This document shows, piece after piece, positions 33,832 through 42,107 of a DNA stretch of 64,000 bases (its first letter is position 1; each line of letters begins with the position of its first letter). A program made the translations under genes and the position numbers. The stretch spans positions 62,001-126,000 of the forward strand of contig CBDBUX010000006.1 in NCBI GenBank assembly GCA_965212205.1, read 5' to 3'. The DNA comes from JAHEJJ01 sp965212205 (GTDB taxonomy: Bacteria; Bacteroidota; Bacteroidia; Flavobacteriales; Flavobacteriaceae). The notes beneath the pieces are model-generated. The model did no database searches, was not told the origin of the DNA, and saw only the letters and a program-made list of their open reading frames with translations.

Positions 33832-35880
33832 CTATTCTGGATATTCCACCCTGAGATGATAGATATTGGTTAATTTTTGTTTTAGCACCTTTTTAACCGA
33901 CTGAATTTCCTTAAATGTGATATTAGCATTTAAGAACTGTTGTGCACTCATCTGTCCGCTTACTATTTTCTCTACAAATTCATCTATGATGGTATAGGTG
34001 GGATTATTAAGGCTTTTAGAGGCGGCTTCAACAGCATCCGACATCATCAGAATGGCCGTTTCTTTGGAGAAGGGGATCGGACCGGGATAGCGAAAATCCG
34101 ATTCTTTCACCTCCTCGCCGGAATCCTGTTGTTTTTTATAGAAATAATAAACATAGGTGGTACCATGATGGGTACGGATAAAATCGATCACCCGGTCGGG
34201 CAACCGGTTCTGGCGGGCAATCTCTATGCCTTCGATAACGTGGTCGATAATGATCCTGGCGCTTTCTTTAGGCTGCAGGTCGTCGTGGGGATTAATATTG
34301 GTCACCTGGTTTTCGGTAAAATAAGCCGGCTTGTTCATCTTACCGATATCGTGGTACAGGGCCCCTACCCTGACCAGCATCGCATTGGCCCCAATCTCAT
34401 TCGCGGCGGCTTCAGCAAGGTTAGCCACCTGCAGGCTGTGATGAAAAGTGCCCGGTGCTTTGTTCGCCAGCTCCTTGAGGAGTCGGGAATTGGTGTCCGA
34501 TAATTCGAGCAATGATACATCAGATATAAGTCCGAAGATCTTTTCATATATATAGATCAATGGTTGTGCGAAAAGGGTTATCATACCATTGAGAAGAAAA
34601 AATCCGAATGTATAAAGGTTGATCTGATCTAAACTACCTTCCTGAATTACATAGAAGGCGAAATAACCCAACATATAGATAAGAGTGATCTGCCCTACAG
34701 AAATAAAGAGATTAGCCCTTTTATAGAGTTCAGAAACCGTGAGAATGGTGACAATACCGGCAATGATCTGCAAGAATATGTACTCGAAACTATTGGGCAC
34801 TACAAAACCAAGGATCAGCACGGTCAGTACATGGACAAACAAACCAAGTCGTGCATCAAAAAAGGTCTTCAATATTAGTGGCAGGATACAGAGCGGAACA
34901 ACAAATACGTAGGCCTCATTATATTTCACCACTAGTGTGGTTATAAAGACCATCAGAAGAATATTGAAAAAGATAAAGGTTACTTTTACGTTGTTTCGAA
35001 ATACTTCCTGCCGGTACTTTTTTAAAAACAACATGAGCATCATCAACACTAACGCAACCAGGATGGTATAGCCCGATATTATGAAGAGGAAGTTGTTCTC
35101 TGTCCATAATTCCGACTCATACTCGGCTTTTAACGATCCCAGGATTTTCAGATTTTCGGCCTCAACCACCTCCCCTTTGGCCACGATCAGCTTACCTTCA
35201 TCGACACTGCCCCTGGTCAGGGAAATCTTGGAGAACTCATCGTCCAGGGCTTTTTTTGTGAGGTCGTCATCGTATCTGACATTAGGCCTGAGAATATCAA
35301 AAAATAATTCACGGAACGGATTCTGATAGCGTGTAAGGGATTGCTCTGCCAAAAGTGCTCCCAGTTTATCTCCAGCATCTACAATTCCCAGCAATTCAGA
35401 ACTTGGCAGGAGCAACGCCTCATTGTTCTTCACCAAATAGATTTCGGCCTTCTCCGATCTGTCCTGGGAATTCTCCAGTAATCCGTACTGATAAAAACTA
35501 TCCAGTATTTGCAGGCCGGCCTCCTCGAACCGCTTTAATTGCGAGCTCGAATAGCGTTCTTTTGGAAATACAATATCGAATTGTTGATCAAAGTGCCGAT
35601 GAACTTCATCTACAATCCCCGGGTCGTAACTGTAATAATCGATATGCAGGCTTTCGATCTTCTGTTTTTCGAGACCGATCTCCTCATCTGATTTTTTTAT
35701 GGTAAAGTCGAAAGGAGCATAAAGATTTTCGTATTGCCAGGGTTTGCCTTTTTGAAATTCGTATTTGAATTTACCCCCTCTAGGGAAGAAAAAGACGATA
35801 CAACCGACAGTGAGAAAGTAGAGGAAGTATTTATAAATCAGCGATTGCTTCTTGTAAACGTTATCAAGGAAATTCCCCAT
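33832..35880 (-). CDS. pgpH: 7TM-HD cyclic-di-AMP phosphodiesterase PgpH
   Basis: The ATG at 35880 is chosen over the upstream TTG (35901) because a perfect -7 box sits at 35899-35906; 682 residues. An N-terminal membrane anchor, a large extracytoplasmic 7TMR-HDED region (about 40-260), seven transmembrane helices (about 265-470) and a cytoplasmic HD domain are visible. The metal-binding residues are in H-H-S-L-Q-V-A-N-L, the H-D-I-G-K box (H510, D511) and R-T-H-H-G-T. PgpH hydrolyses c-di-AMP to pApA and thereby affects osmotic and wall homeostasis. The architecture is complete and of normal length. It stands as a single gene divergent from the thiolase. Confidence 0.93.
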   Translation of the reverse strand: MGNFLDNVYKKQSLIYKYFLYFLTVGCIVFFFPRGGKFKYEFQKGKPWQYENLYAPFDFTIKKSDEEIGLEKQKIESLHIDYYSYDPGIVDEVHRHFDQQFDIVFPKERYSSSQLKRFEEAGLQILDSFYQYGLLENSQDRSEKAEIYLVKNNEALLLPSSELLGIVDAGDKLGALLAEQSLTRYQNPFRELFFDILRPNVRYDDDLTKKALDDEFSKISLTRGSVDEGKLIVAKGEVVEAENLKILGSLKAEYESELWTENNFLFIISGYTILVALVLMMLMLFLKKYRQEVFRNNVKVTFIFFNILLMVFITTLVVKYNEAYVFVVPLCILPLILKTFFDARLGLFVHVLTVLILGFVVPNSFEYIFLQIIAGIVTILTVSELYKRANLFISVGQITLIYMLGYFAFYVIQEGSLDQINLYTFGFFLLNGMITLFAQPLIYIYEKIFGLISDVSLLELSDTNSRLLKELANKAPGTFHHSLQVANLAEAAANEIGANAMLVRVGALYHDIGKMNKPAYFTENQVTNINPHDDLQPKESARIIIDHVIEGIEIARQNRLPDRVIDFIRTHHGTTYVYYFYKKQQDSGEEVKESDFRYPGPIPFSKETAILMMSDAVEAASKSLNNPTYTIIDEFVEKIVSGQMSAQQFLNANITFKEIQSVKKVLKQKLTNIYHLRVEYPE

Positions 35881-35898
35881 GTCGAGTATTATCTTTAT

Positions 35899-35906
35899 CA
35901 AAAATA
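35899..35906 (-). promoter_or_regulatory. -7 box of pgpH
   Basis: TATTTTTG on the minus strand, a perfect TAnnTTTG. The predicted transcript start is about 12 bases before the ATG at 35880. The -33 element is not clear. Confidence 0.45.
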
Positions 35907-36010
35907 GAAAATTAAACGCTTAAGATGGGCTAAGCAGAGTTAGATGAAGTTTAATTTATTAATTTCGCATAGTCGTTTTTAACACATACTTCTAACCAAG
36001 AATTATTTAA

Positions 36011-37186
36011 ATGAGAGAGGTCGTAATTATCTCGATGGCACGCACACCAATTGGTAGTTTTATGGGAGGCCTATCGGGCATACCGGCACCGGAACTCGGT
36101 GCAAAAGCTATTAAAGGAGCCTTGGAAAAAGCGGGAATTGATCCTGCTCTTGTCCAGGAGGTGTTGATGGGAAATGTGGTACAGGCGGGCACAGGACAAG
36201 CTCCTGCCAGACAGGCAGCCATATATGCTGGCATACCCGATACGGTTCCATGTACAACCGTCAATAAAGTATGCGCCTCTGGTATGAAAGCCATTATGCA
36301 GGGGGCACAGTCTATTGCTTTGGGCGATAACGACATAGTTGTGGCAGGAGGTATGGAAAATATGAGCCTTATCCCTCATTATGTACATATGAGAACTCCC
36401 CATAAGTTCGGTCCGGTAAAGATGGAAGACGGGATGCAGAAAGATGGACTGGTAGACGTTTACGATCAACACGCCATGGGCGTATGTGCAGATGCATGTG
36501 CAACAGAATATGAATTTAGTAGGGAAGAGCAGGATCAGTTTGCCATTCAATCTTATGAACGTTCTGCCGCCGCATGGAAATCAGGTAAATTTAAAGAGGA
36601 AGTAATTCCAGTGGAGGTACCACAGCGTCGGGGAGAACCTGTGATTGTTAGTGAAGATGAAGAATTTAAAAATGTCAGGATGGATAAAATCCCTAACCTT
36701 CGTCCTGCATTCACAAAAGAAGGTACCGTAACCGCGGCCAATGCCTCAACCATTAATGACGGTGCTGCGGCAGTAGTCCTTATGAGTGCCGAAAAAGCCG
36801 ATGAGTTAAACATTAAGCCCTTGGTAAAGATCAAAAGCTACGCCGATGCTGCTCAGGAACCAAAATGGTTTACTACTGCTCCGGCTAAAGCGTTGCCAAA
36901 GGCCCTCGACAAAGCAGGTGTGGATATTGGTGATGTTGATTATTTTGAGTTCAATGAAGCTTTTTCGGTCGTAGGGCTGGCGAATATCAAACTATTAGGT
37001 TTAAATGACTCTAATGTAAATGTTAACGGAGGAGCTGTTTCGCTCGGACATCCGCTGGGTTGTTCCGGGGCGCGTATAACCATTACCCTGATCAGTGTAT
37101 TAATTCAAAACCAGGCCAGGATTGGAGCTGCAGCCATCTGTAACGGCGGTGGAGGTGCATCTGCGATAGTCTTGGAAAGAAGCTGA
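36011..37186 (+). CDS. acetyl-CoA C-acyltransferase (thiolase)
   Basis: 391 residues, the normal thiolase length. The acyl-accepting cysteine is in N-K-V-C-A-S-G-M-K-A (about residue 87). The second catalytic histidine lies in the region N-E-A-F, and the general-base motif G-G-A-V-S-L-G-H-P-L-G-C-S-G-A-R and C-terminal C-N-G-G-G-G-A-S-A are intact. It could act biosynthetically (two acetyl-CoA to acetoacetyl-CoA) or in beta-oxidation. The short form and the absence of a fadB-like partner nearby favour the acetyl-CoA acetyltransferase type, but this is not certain. It is followed after 26 bases by the SH3/NlpC gene. Confidence 0.92.
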   Translation: MREVVIISMARTPIGSFMGGLSGIPAPELGAKAIKGALEKAGIDPALVQEVLMGNVVQAGTGQAPARQAAIYAGIPDTVPCTTVNKVCASGMKAIMQGAQSIALGDNDIVVAGGMENMSLIPHYVHMRTPHKFGPVKMEDGMQKDGLVDVYDQHAMGVCADACATEYEFSREEQDQFAIQSYERSAAAWKSGKFKEEVIPVEVPQRRGEPVIVSEDEEFKNVRMDKIPNLRPAFTKEGTVTAANASTINDGAAAVVLMSAEKADELNIKPLVKIKSYADAAQEPKWFTTAPAKALPKALDKAGVDIGDVDYFEFNEAFSVVGLANIKLLGLNDSNVNVNGGAVSLGHPLGCSGARITITLISVLIQNQARIGAAAICNGGGGASAIVLERS

Positions 37187-37212
37187 TCGCCTAAAGGGTC
37201 TCAATAAAGTCT

Positions 37213-37965
37213 ATGCCATACGGTATATGCCATCTTAGTGTAATTCCAGTTCGAGCACAAGCGGATAACTCGAGTGAAATGCTTACCCAATTACTTTATG
37301 GGGAACATTTTAAGATCACCGAAAGCAGAAAATACTGGTCTAAGATTAAGATTGCAGACGATGGAACCGAAGGCTGGATTACAAATCAGCAATTCCAATC
37401 ACTTGATAAAAACCAGTTCGAAACCATTGAGAAAAACAAAAGCCCCGAGTATGCTTCGGATCTCGTGGGATATGCCAGCGGTAAAGACAAGGCTCTTATC
37501 CCTGTTTTGCTTGGTTCCTGTGTCTCGAATGCAGCTTTGATGTCTCAATTATTCGAAGGTTCCTACCTCAACGGATCTGGTTCGAAATCTAATATCGTAC
37601 CCACAGCGATGTACTACCTCCATGCACCTTTTCTCTGGGGTGGTAAAACCCCTTTCGGGGTAGATGATGCAGGCTTGAGTCAGATGGTATACAAGATCAA
37701 CGGACACTTACTGCCCCGCCGGGCTTCCGAACAGGCAATGGTTGGTGAATCGCTTAGTTTTATTGAGGAAAGCGAGCCAGGCGACCTTGCCTTCTTTGAC
37801 GATAAAGAAGGAATTATCGATCATGTCGGGATTATTATGAAAGACAATTTTATCATTCATTCCCATGGAAAAGTGCGGATCGATCGCCTGGATCATACCG
37901 GGATCTTTAATACAGACACCGGGCTCTATTCCCATACGCTCAGGGTCATCAAAAAAATCGTATAA
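37213..37965 (+). CDS. SH3 + NlpC/P60-fold protein lacking the catalytic cysteine
   Basis: 250 residues without a signal peptide. Residues 1-65 are a bacterial SH3 domain (L-Y-G-E-H-F, W-S-K-I-K, G-W-I-T). Residues 125-245 follow the NlpC/P60 (C40) pattern closely: F-L-W-G-G-K-T-P-F-G, S-Q-M-V-Y-K, L-P-R-R-A-S-E-Q, E-P-G-D-L-A-F-F-D, D-H-V-G-I-I (H204), V-R-I-D. Where active members have D-C-S-G, this one has D-D-A-G (D151, D152, A153; codons GAT GAT GCA), so the nucleophile is missing. The second His and the rest of the fold are kept, so it is probably a pseudo-hydrolase that binds peptidoglycan peptides or regulates another enzyme. Frame and length are intact, which argues against simple decay. 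Confidence 0.85.
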   Translation: MPYGICHLSVIPVRAQADNSSEMLTQLLYGEHFKITESRKYWSKIKIADDGTEGWITNQQFQSLDKNQFETIEKNKSPEYASDLVGYASGKDKALIPVLLGSCVSNAALMSQLFEGSYLNGSGSKSNIVPTAMYYLHAPFLWGGKTPFGVDDAGLSQMVYKINGHLLPRRASEQAMVGESLSFIEESEPGDLAFFDDKEGIIDHVGIIMKDNFIIHSHGKVRIDRLDHTGIFNTDTGLYSHTLRVIKKIV

Positions 37966-37998
37966 AAAAACCCCGGCCATAATGCCGGGGTAGTTTTT
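37966..37998. terminator. bidirectional terminator
   Basis: CCCCGGC (37971-37977) and GCCGGGG (37984-37990) form a 7-bp G+C stem with a 6-base loop. It is flanked by an A run on the left and a T run on the right, and lies between two convergent genes. Confidence 0.9.
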
Positions 37999-38015
37999 TC
38001 AATTTTAAGAACTAA

Positions 38016-39278
38016 TTATTCGCCCAGAAGCTTTTTCATCTTCATGAAATTCTCAGTATCACCTAAGGCACCATAAATATTTTTTAATTGGGTAAGAATC
38101 CCCTGATTGTCAGGATTCATCTTTAAAGCATCTTCCAGCACTTTAGCGCCTTCAAGGAAGAGGTCATCTTTTTCCTGTTTCAACTCATCATAACGCGCGA
38201 TATCTGCCCTGGAACTACCCAGAGAATTCATCTCGTCTATAAGACCGTTACCTTCGTTCACATAAGTGGTGGAGAGATTGAGTAAGGCATTGATATACCC
38301 AGGATTGATTTCCAATGCTCTCTTATAGGCCGCTCTTGCTTCCTTCAGTTTGCCTTGTTCCATATTGATCACTCCGATATTGTATTGAAGGTCAGGGTTG
38401 TCTGGAGCCATATCTGCCGCTTTCGCCATCATGGTCTTGAATGTTTCTTTATCACCCATCTTGTAGTGCAAATTGGCCTCATTCAGGATAAGGTTCACAT
38501 CATCCGGATAAGCAGCTCTTGCATCGGCATAGGCCTGCAACGCCTTATCGTCTTGTCCCAATTGCGTATAGATCAATGCGATGTTCTTGATGACCTCTGC
38601 TCTTTTTGAAGGGGTTTTCTCGTCTACAGGATCTTTGTACTCCTTAGATTTGATCATCAGGTCTCGCTGAAATTGTTCCATTTCCTCTACTTCGCCTGTT
38701 TCTACATTAGTTGCCTTGTACAAAGTAGTGCTCCCATCGTATCCTACTTCTTTCAACTCTTCATAATAAGCCAATGCTTCTTCATAGTGTTGTCCGTTTA
38801 CTGCACTACTGGCAGCATAATAGAGATAAATCGTATCATTAGGACTCAGCTTATAACCTAAATAAAGTTTTTCGGCCGCCTCCTTGAATTTTTTGTTATT
38901 GTTATCCTCCACAGCGGCATTGATCAGGTCTGAGGTTAATGCTGATAGGCTTTGACGCGCTTCGCCAGCATAGCGTTCTTTGCCGCTTTTTTCTTCGATA
39001 CTGATGGTTTCATTAAAACAATGAACCGCTACATCAAAAGCTGAGGCATCTCCCTTTTTTGCCAAATCAGCATATATTTTCCCCCTGGTAAGGTGATATT
39101 GGGCCTGTGTTCTGGCGTCTGCAGATGCTATCAAACCGGATGCTGCTTCAAGCGCTGTCTTTGCTGCTGCCGCGTCGCCCGTTTTCATGGCTTTCTCTGC
39201 CGCCTTAATCTCATTCTTCTGTGCATAACCAACCATGCTGAATACCATGGCGAGTATAATTAAGAATTTGGTTTTCAT
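38016..39278 (-). CDS. secreted TPR-repeat protein
   Basis: 420 residues with a signal peptide (cleavage near G-Y-A-Q). It has at least six tetratricopeptide repeats, with recognisable W/L-G-Y-A-F-P spacing such as A-L-A-Y-Y-E-E-L, A-L-I-Y-T-Q-L-G-Q-D-D-K-A-L-Q-A-Y, Y-N-I-G-V-I-N-M-E-Q-G and L-L-N-L-S-T-T-Y-V-N-E-G-N. It probably serves as a periplasmic scaffold. It starts 39 bases after the gyrA stop and reads in the same direction, so the two may be co-transcribed, an arrangement conserved in many flavobacteria as far as I recall. No catalytic residues are expected. Confidence 0.85.
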   Translation of the reverse strand: MKTKFLIILAMVFSMVGYAQKNEIKAAEKAMKTGDAAAAKTALEAASGLIASADARTQAQYHLTRGKIYADLAKKGDASAFDVAVHCFNETISIEEKSGKERYAGEARQSLSALTSDLINAAVEDNNNKKFKEAAEKLYLGYKLSPNDTIYLYYAASSAVNGQHYEEALAYYEELKEVGYDGSTTLYKATNVETGEVEEMEQFQRDLMIKSKEYKDPVDEKTPSKRAEVIKNIALIYTQLGQDDKALQAYADARAAYPDDVNLILNEANLHYKMGDKETFKTMMAKAADMAPDNPDLQYNIGVINMEQGKLKEARAAYKRALEINPGYINALLNLSTTYVNEGNGLIDEMNSLGSSRADIARYDELKQEKDDLFLEGAKVLEDALKMNPDNQGILTQLKNIYGALGDTENFMKMKKLLGE

Positions 39279-39317
39279 AGTAAAATAAATTAGTGAAATA
39301 GTGTTTATTATCGTTTG

Positions 39318-41846
39318 TTATTCCTTATCTGAAGGACTATCATCAATTGCCGTGCCATCCTCTGTTTCTACCTCGATATCAAGAATTTCCGACTGATCTA
39401 GGTTCTCCTCTTCTTTCATCACCTTGGCTACGGCCGCGATGGAATCGTTCTCCTTGATGTTGATCAGTTTCACTCCCTGAGTGGCTCTTCCCATCGTACG
39501 CAAGTCCTCAACGATCATCCTGATTGCAATCCCGGACTTGTTGATGATCATCAGGTCGTCTGAATCCGAAACATTTTTGATGGCTACAAGGCCACCGGTT
39601 TTCTCGGTGATGGAAATCGTCTTTACTCCTTTTCCGCCTCTGTTTGTAATCCTGTAATCGTCTATACTGGAGCGTTTCCCATAACCATTTTCAGAAACCA
39701 CCAGGATCTCATCATCAAAGTTATGAACCGAGATCATACCAATTACCTCATCCTCATCATTGGCTAGTCTGATCCCTCTTACCCCGCTGGCATTTCTACC
39801 CATCGGCCGGGTCTTACCCTCCTCGAAACGTATGGCCTTGCCCGAACGCAATCCAAGGAATATCTGGCTGGTACCTGTAGTGAGTTTGGCTTCCAGTAAT
39901 TCATCATTTTCCCTGACGTTAATGGCAATAATGCCATTCTGCCTTGGGCGGGAATATTGTTCCAGGGAGGTTTTCTTCACCGTACCCTTCTTGGTAGCCA
40001 TAATGACATAATGACTGTTCACATACTCCTCGTCTTTAAGGTCCTGGGTACAAATAAAGGCTTTGACCTTATCGTCCTGTTCGATATTTATCAGGTTCTG
40101 AATCGCACGACCCTTGGAGGTCCTGCTGCCTTCCGGTATTTCAAATACCCGCATCCAGAAACATTTCCCCTTTTGGGTGAAGAACAACATATACTGGTGA
40201 TTGGTACCTACAAAAAGATGTTCCAGGAAATCTTCGTTACGGGTTGAAGAAGCTTTCTGCCCTACCCCGCCTCTGTGCTGTGTTTTATATTCGGTAAGCG
40301 GTGTGCGCTTAATATAACCCGCATGAGATATAGTAATGATCACCTGCTCATCCGGGATCATGTCCTCTATGCTCAGATCTCCTCCGGCAAAGTTGATCTC
40401 AGACCGTCTTATATCACCATATTTTTCTTTAACCTCAAGCAGTTCCTCTTTAATGATATTCATTCTCCGTTCCTTATTGGCGAGAATTTCCTTGAGATCG
40501 GCGATTGTAATTTTTATCTCCTCGTATTCGGTGCGAAGCTTATCCTGTTCCAGACCGGTAAGCTGGCGAAGGCGCATTTCGACTATCGCCTTAGCCTGAA
40601 TTTCCGATAATTTAAAACGTTTTATGAGATTATCACGGGCATCCTCAGCATTGGAGGAAGCACGAATAATAGCGATTACTTCGTCTATATGATCTGAAGC
40701 GATGATAAGACCTTCGAGGATATGAGCCCGGTCTTCAGCTTTTTTCAATTCGAACTTTGTACGCCTGACCACCACCTCATGACGGTGTTCCACGAAATGC
40801 TTGATGAGTTGTCTGATATTCAACAACTCGGGTCTTCCATTGACCAGCGCAATATTGTTAACACTAAAGGAAGACTGAAGTGCAGTATACTTATAGAGTG
40901 TATTCAGAACAATATTCGGAATAGCGTCTCTTTTTAGGATATAGACAATTCGCATACCCTTCCGATCCGACTCGTCCCGAATAGTCGAAATTCCATCGAT
41001 CTTTTTGTCATTGACCAGGTCTGCCGTTTTCTTGATCATATCGGCCTTGTTAACCTGATATGGGATCTCGGTAACCACTATACTCTCGCGGCCATTCGAT
41101 TCCTCAAAAGTCGCCTTGGCACGCATTACCACTCTTCCCCGCCCGGTATGAAAGGCCTCTTTTACACCATCGTACCCGTAGATAATACCCCCGGTAGGAA
41201 AATCAGGGGCCTTGATATGAGTGATAAGTTCGTCGACTTCTATGTCGTTATTATTGATATAAGCCACGGTGCCATCGACCACTTCAGACAGGTTGTGAGG
41301 GGGCATATTGGTTGCCATCCCAACGGCAATTCCCGACGCGCCATTGATCAGCAGGTTCGGAATTCTGGTTGGTAAAACCGTGGGTTCTTGTAAGGAGTCG
41401 TCAAAATTCAGCTGATGATCTACGGTATCTTTATCGATGTCGGAAAGCATTTCATCTGCGATCTTCCTCATCTTCGCTTCCGTATATCGCATAGCCGCAG
41501 GACTGTCACCATCTACAGACCCAAAATTTCCCTGGCCATCAATAAGCATATATCGCAAACTCCACTCCTGCGCCATCCGCACCATGGTGTCATAAACAGA
41601 TGTATCACCATGAGGGTGATATTTACCCAAAACCTCCCCGACAATACGGGCCGATTTTTTGTAGGAACTGTTTGATCGAACTCCCAATTCGTGCATGCCG
41701 TAAAGCACTCTTCTATGAACCGGTTTAAGGCCATCCCTGACATCGGGTAAAGCACGTGACACAATGACCGACATCGAGTAGTCAATGTAAGCCGATTTCA
41801 TTTCATCCTCAATGTTAATAGGAATCAACTTTTCTCCTTCAGCCAT
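39318..41846 (-). CDS. gyrA: DNA gyrase subunit A
   Basis: 842 residues. The N-terminal breakage-reunion domain has the catalytic tyrosine Y121 in A-A-M-R-Y-T-E-A-K-M, and the quinolone pocket reads H-P-H-G-D-T82-S-V-Y-D86. Thr at the Ser83-equivalent position is what I know as wild type in some flavobacteria, so it should not be read as resistance by itself. The C-terminal beta-pinwheel includes the GyrA box Q-H-R-G-G-V-G-Q, which separates gyrase from topoisomerase IV (ParC). The tail is strongly acidic (E-V-E-T-E-D-G-T-A-I-D-D). Transcribed leftward, divergent from clpC. Confidence 0.97.
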   Translation of the reverse strand: MAEGEKLIPINIEDEMKSAYIDYSMSVIVSRALPDVRDGLKPVHRRVLYGMHELGVRSNSSYKKSARIVGEVLGKYHPHGDTSVYDTMVRMAQEWSLRYMLIDGQGNFGSVDGDSPAAMRYTEAKMRKIADEMLSDIDKDTVDHQLNFDDSLQEPTVLPTRIPNLLINGASGIAVGMATNMPPHNLSEVVDGTVAYINNNDIEVDELITHIKAPDFPTGGIIYGYDGVKEAFHTGRGRVVMRAKATFEESNGRESIVVTEIPYQVNKADMIKKTADLVNDKKIDGISTIRDESDRKGMRIVYILKRDAIPNIVLNTLYKYTALQSSFSVNNIALVNGRPELLNIRQLIKHFVEHRHEVVVRRTKFELKKAEDRAHILEGLIIASDHIDEVIAIIRASSNAEDARDNLIKRFKLSEIQAKAIVEMRLRQLTGLEQDKLRTEYEEIKITIADLKEILANKERRMNIIKEELLEVKEKYGDIRRSEINFAGGDLSIEDMIPDEQVIITISHAGYIKRTPLTEYKTQHRGGVGQKASSTRNEDFLEHLFVGTNHQYMLFFTQKGKCFWMRVFEIPEGSRTSKGRAIQNLINIEQDDKVKAFICTQDLKDEEYVNSHYVIMATKKGTVKKTSLEQYSRPRQNGIIAINVRENDELLEAKLTTGTSQIFLGLRSGKAIRFEEGKTRPMGRNASGVRGIRLANDEDEVIGMISVHNFDDEILVVSENGYGKRSSIDDYRITNRGGKGVKTISITEKTGGLVAIKNVSDSDDLMIINKSGIAIRMIVEDLRTMGRATQGVKLINIKENDSIAAVAKVMKEEENLDQSEILDIEVETEDGTAIDDSPSDKE

Positions 41847-42107
41847 ACAAAAATGATAACAATTTTATGTAGTAAAAATATCAGGGCAATATACACAAAA
41901 ACGAAGCCTTACAAGTACTCCGCTACCAATTAATTGAATTATTTATCAACACTTTGCACCCCTTGTTTCGTTGATAATTCTGGTGTTAATTTTTTTGTAA
42001 ATCGGTGTTTTTTTCGTCATTTAGACCATGTTTATCGAATATAGGTATGGTATTTGACGTTCTTATGTTTAGAATTAGTAATTTTATTGATGAATTAATG
42101 ACAGTTT

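Noticed and set aside
40960..41620. Thr82 in GyrA as a quinolone-resistance mutation
   Set aside because: Thr at this position is, to my knowledge, wild type in some flavobacteria, and Asp86 is unchanged.
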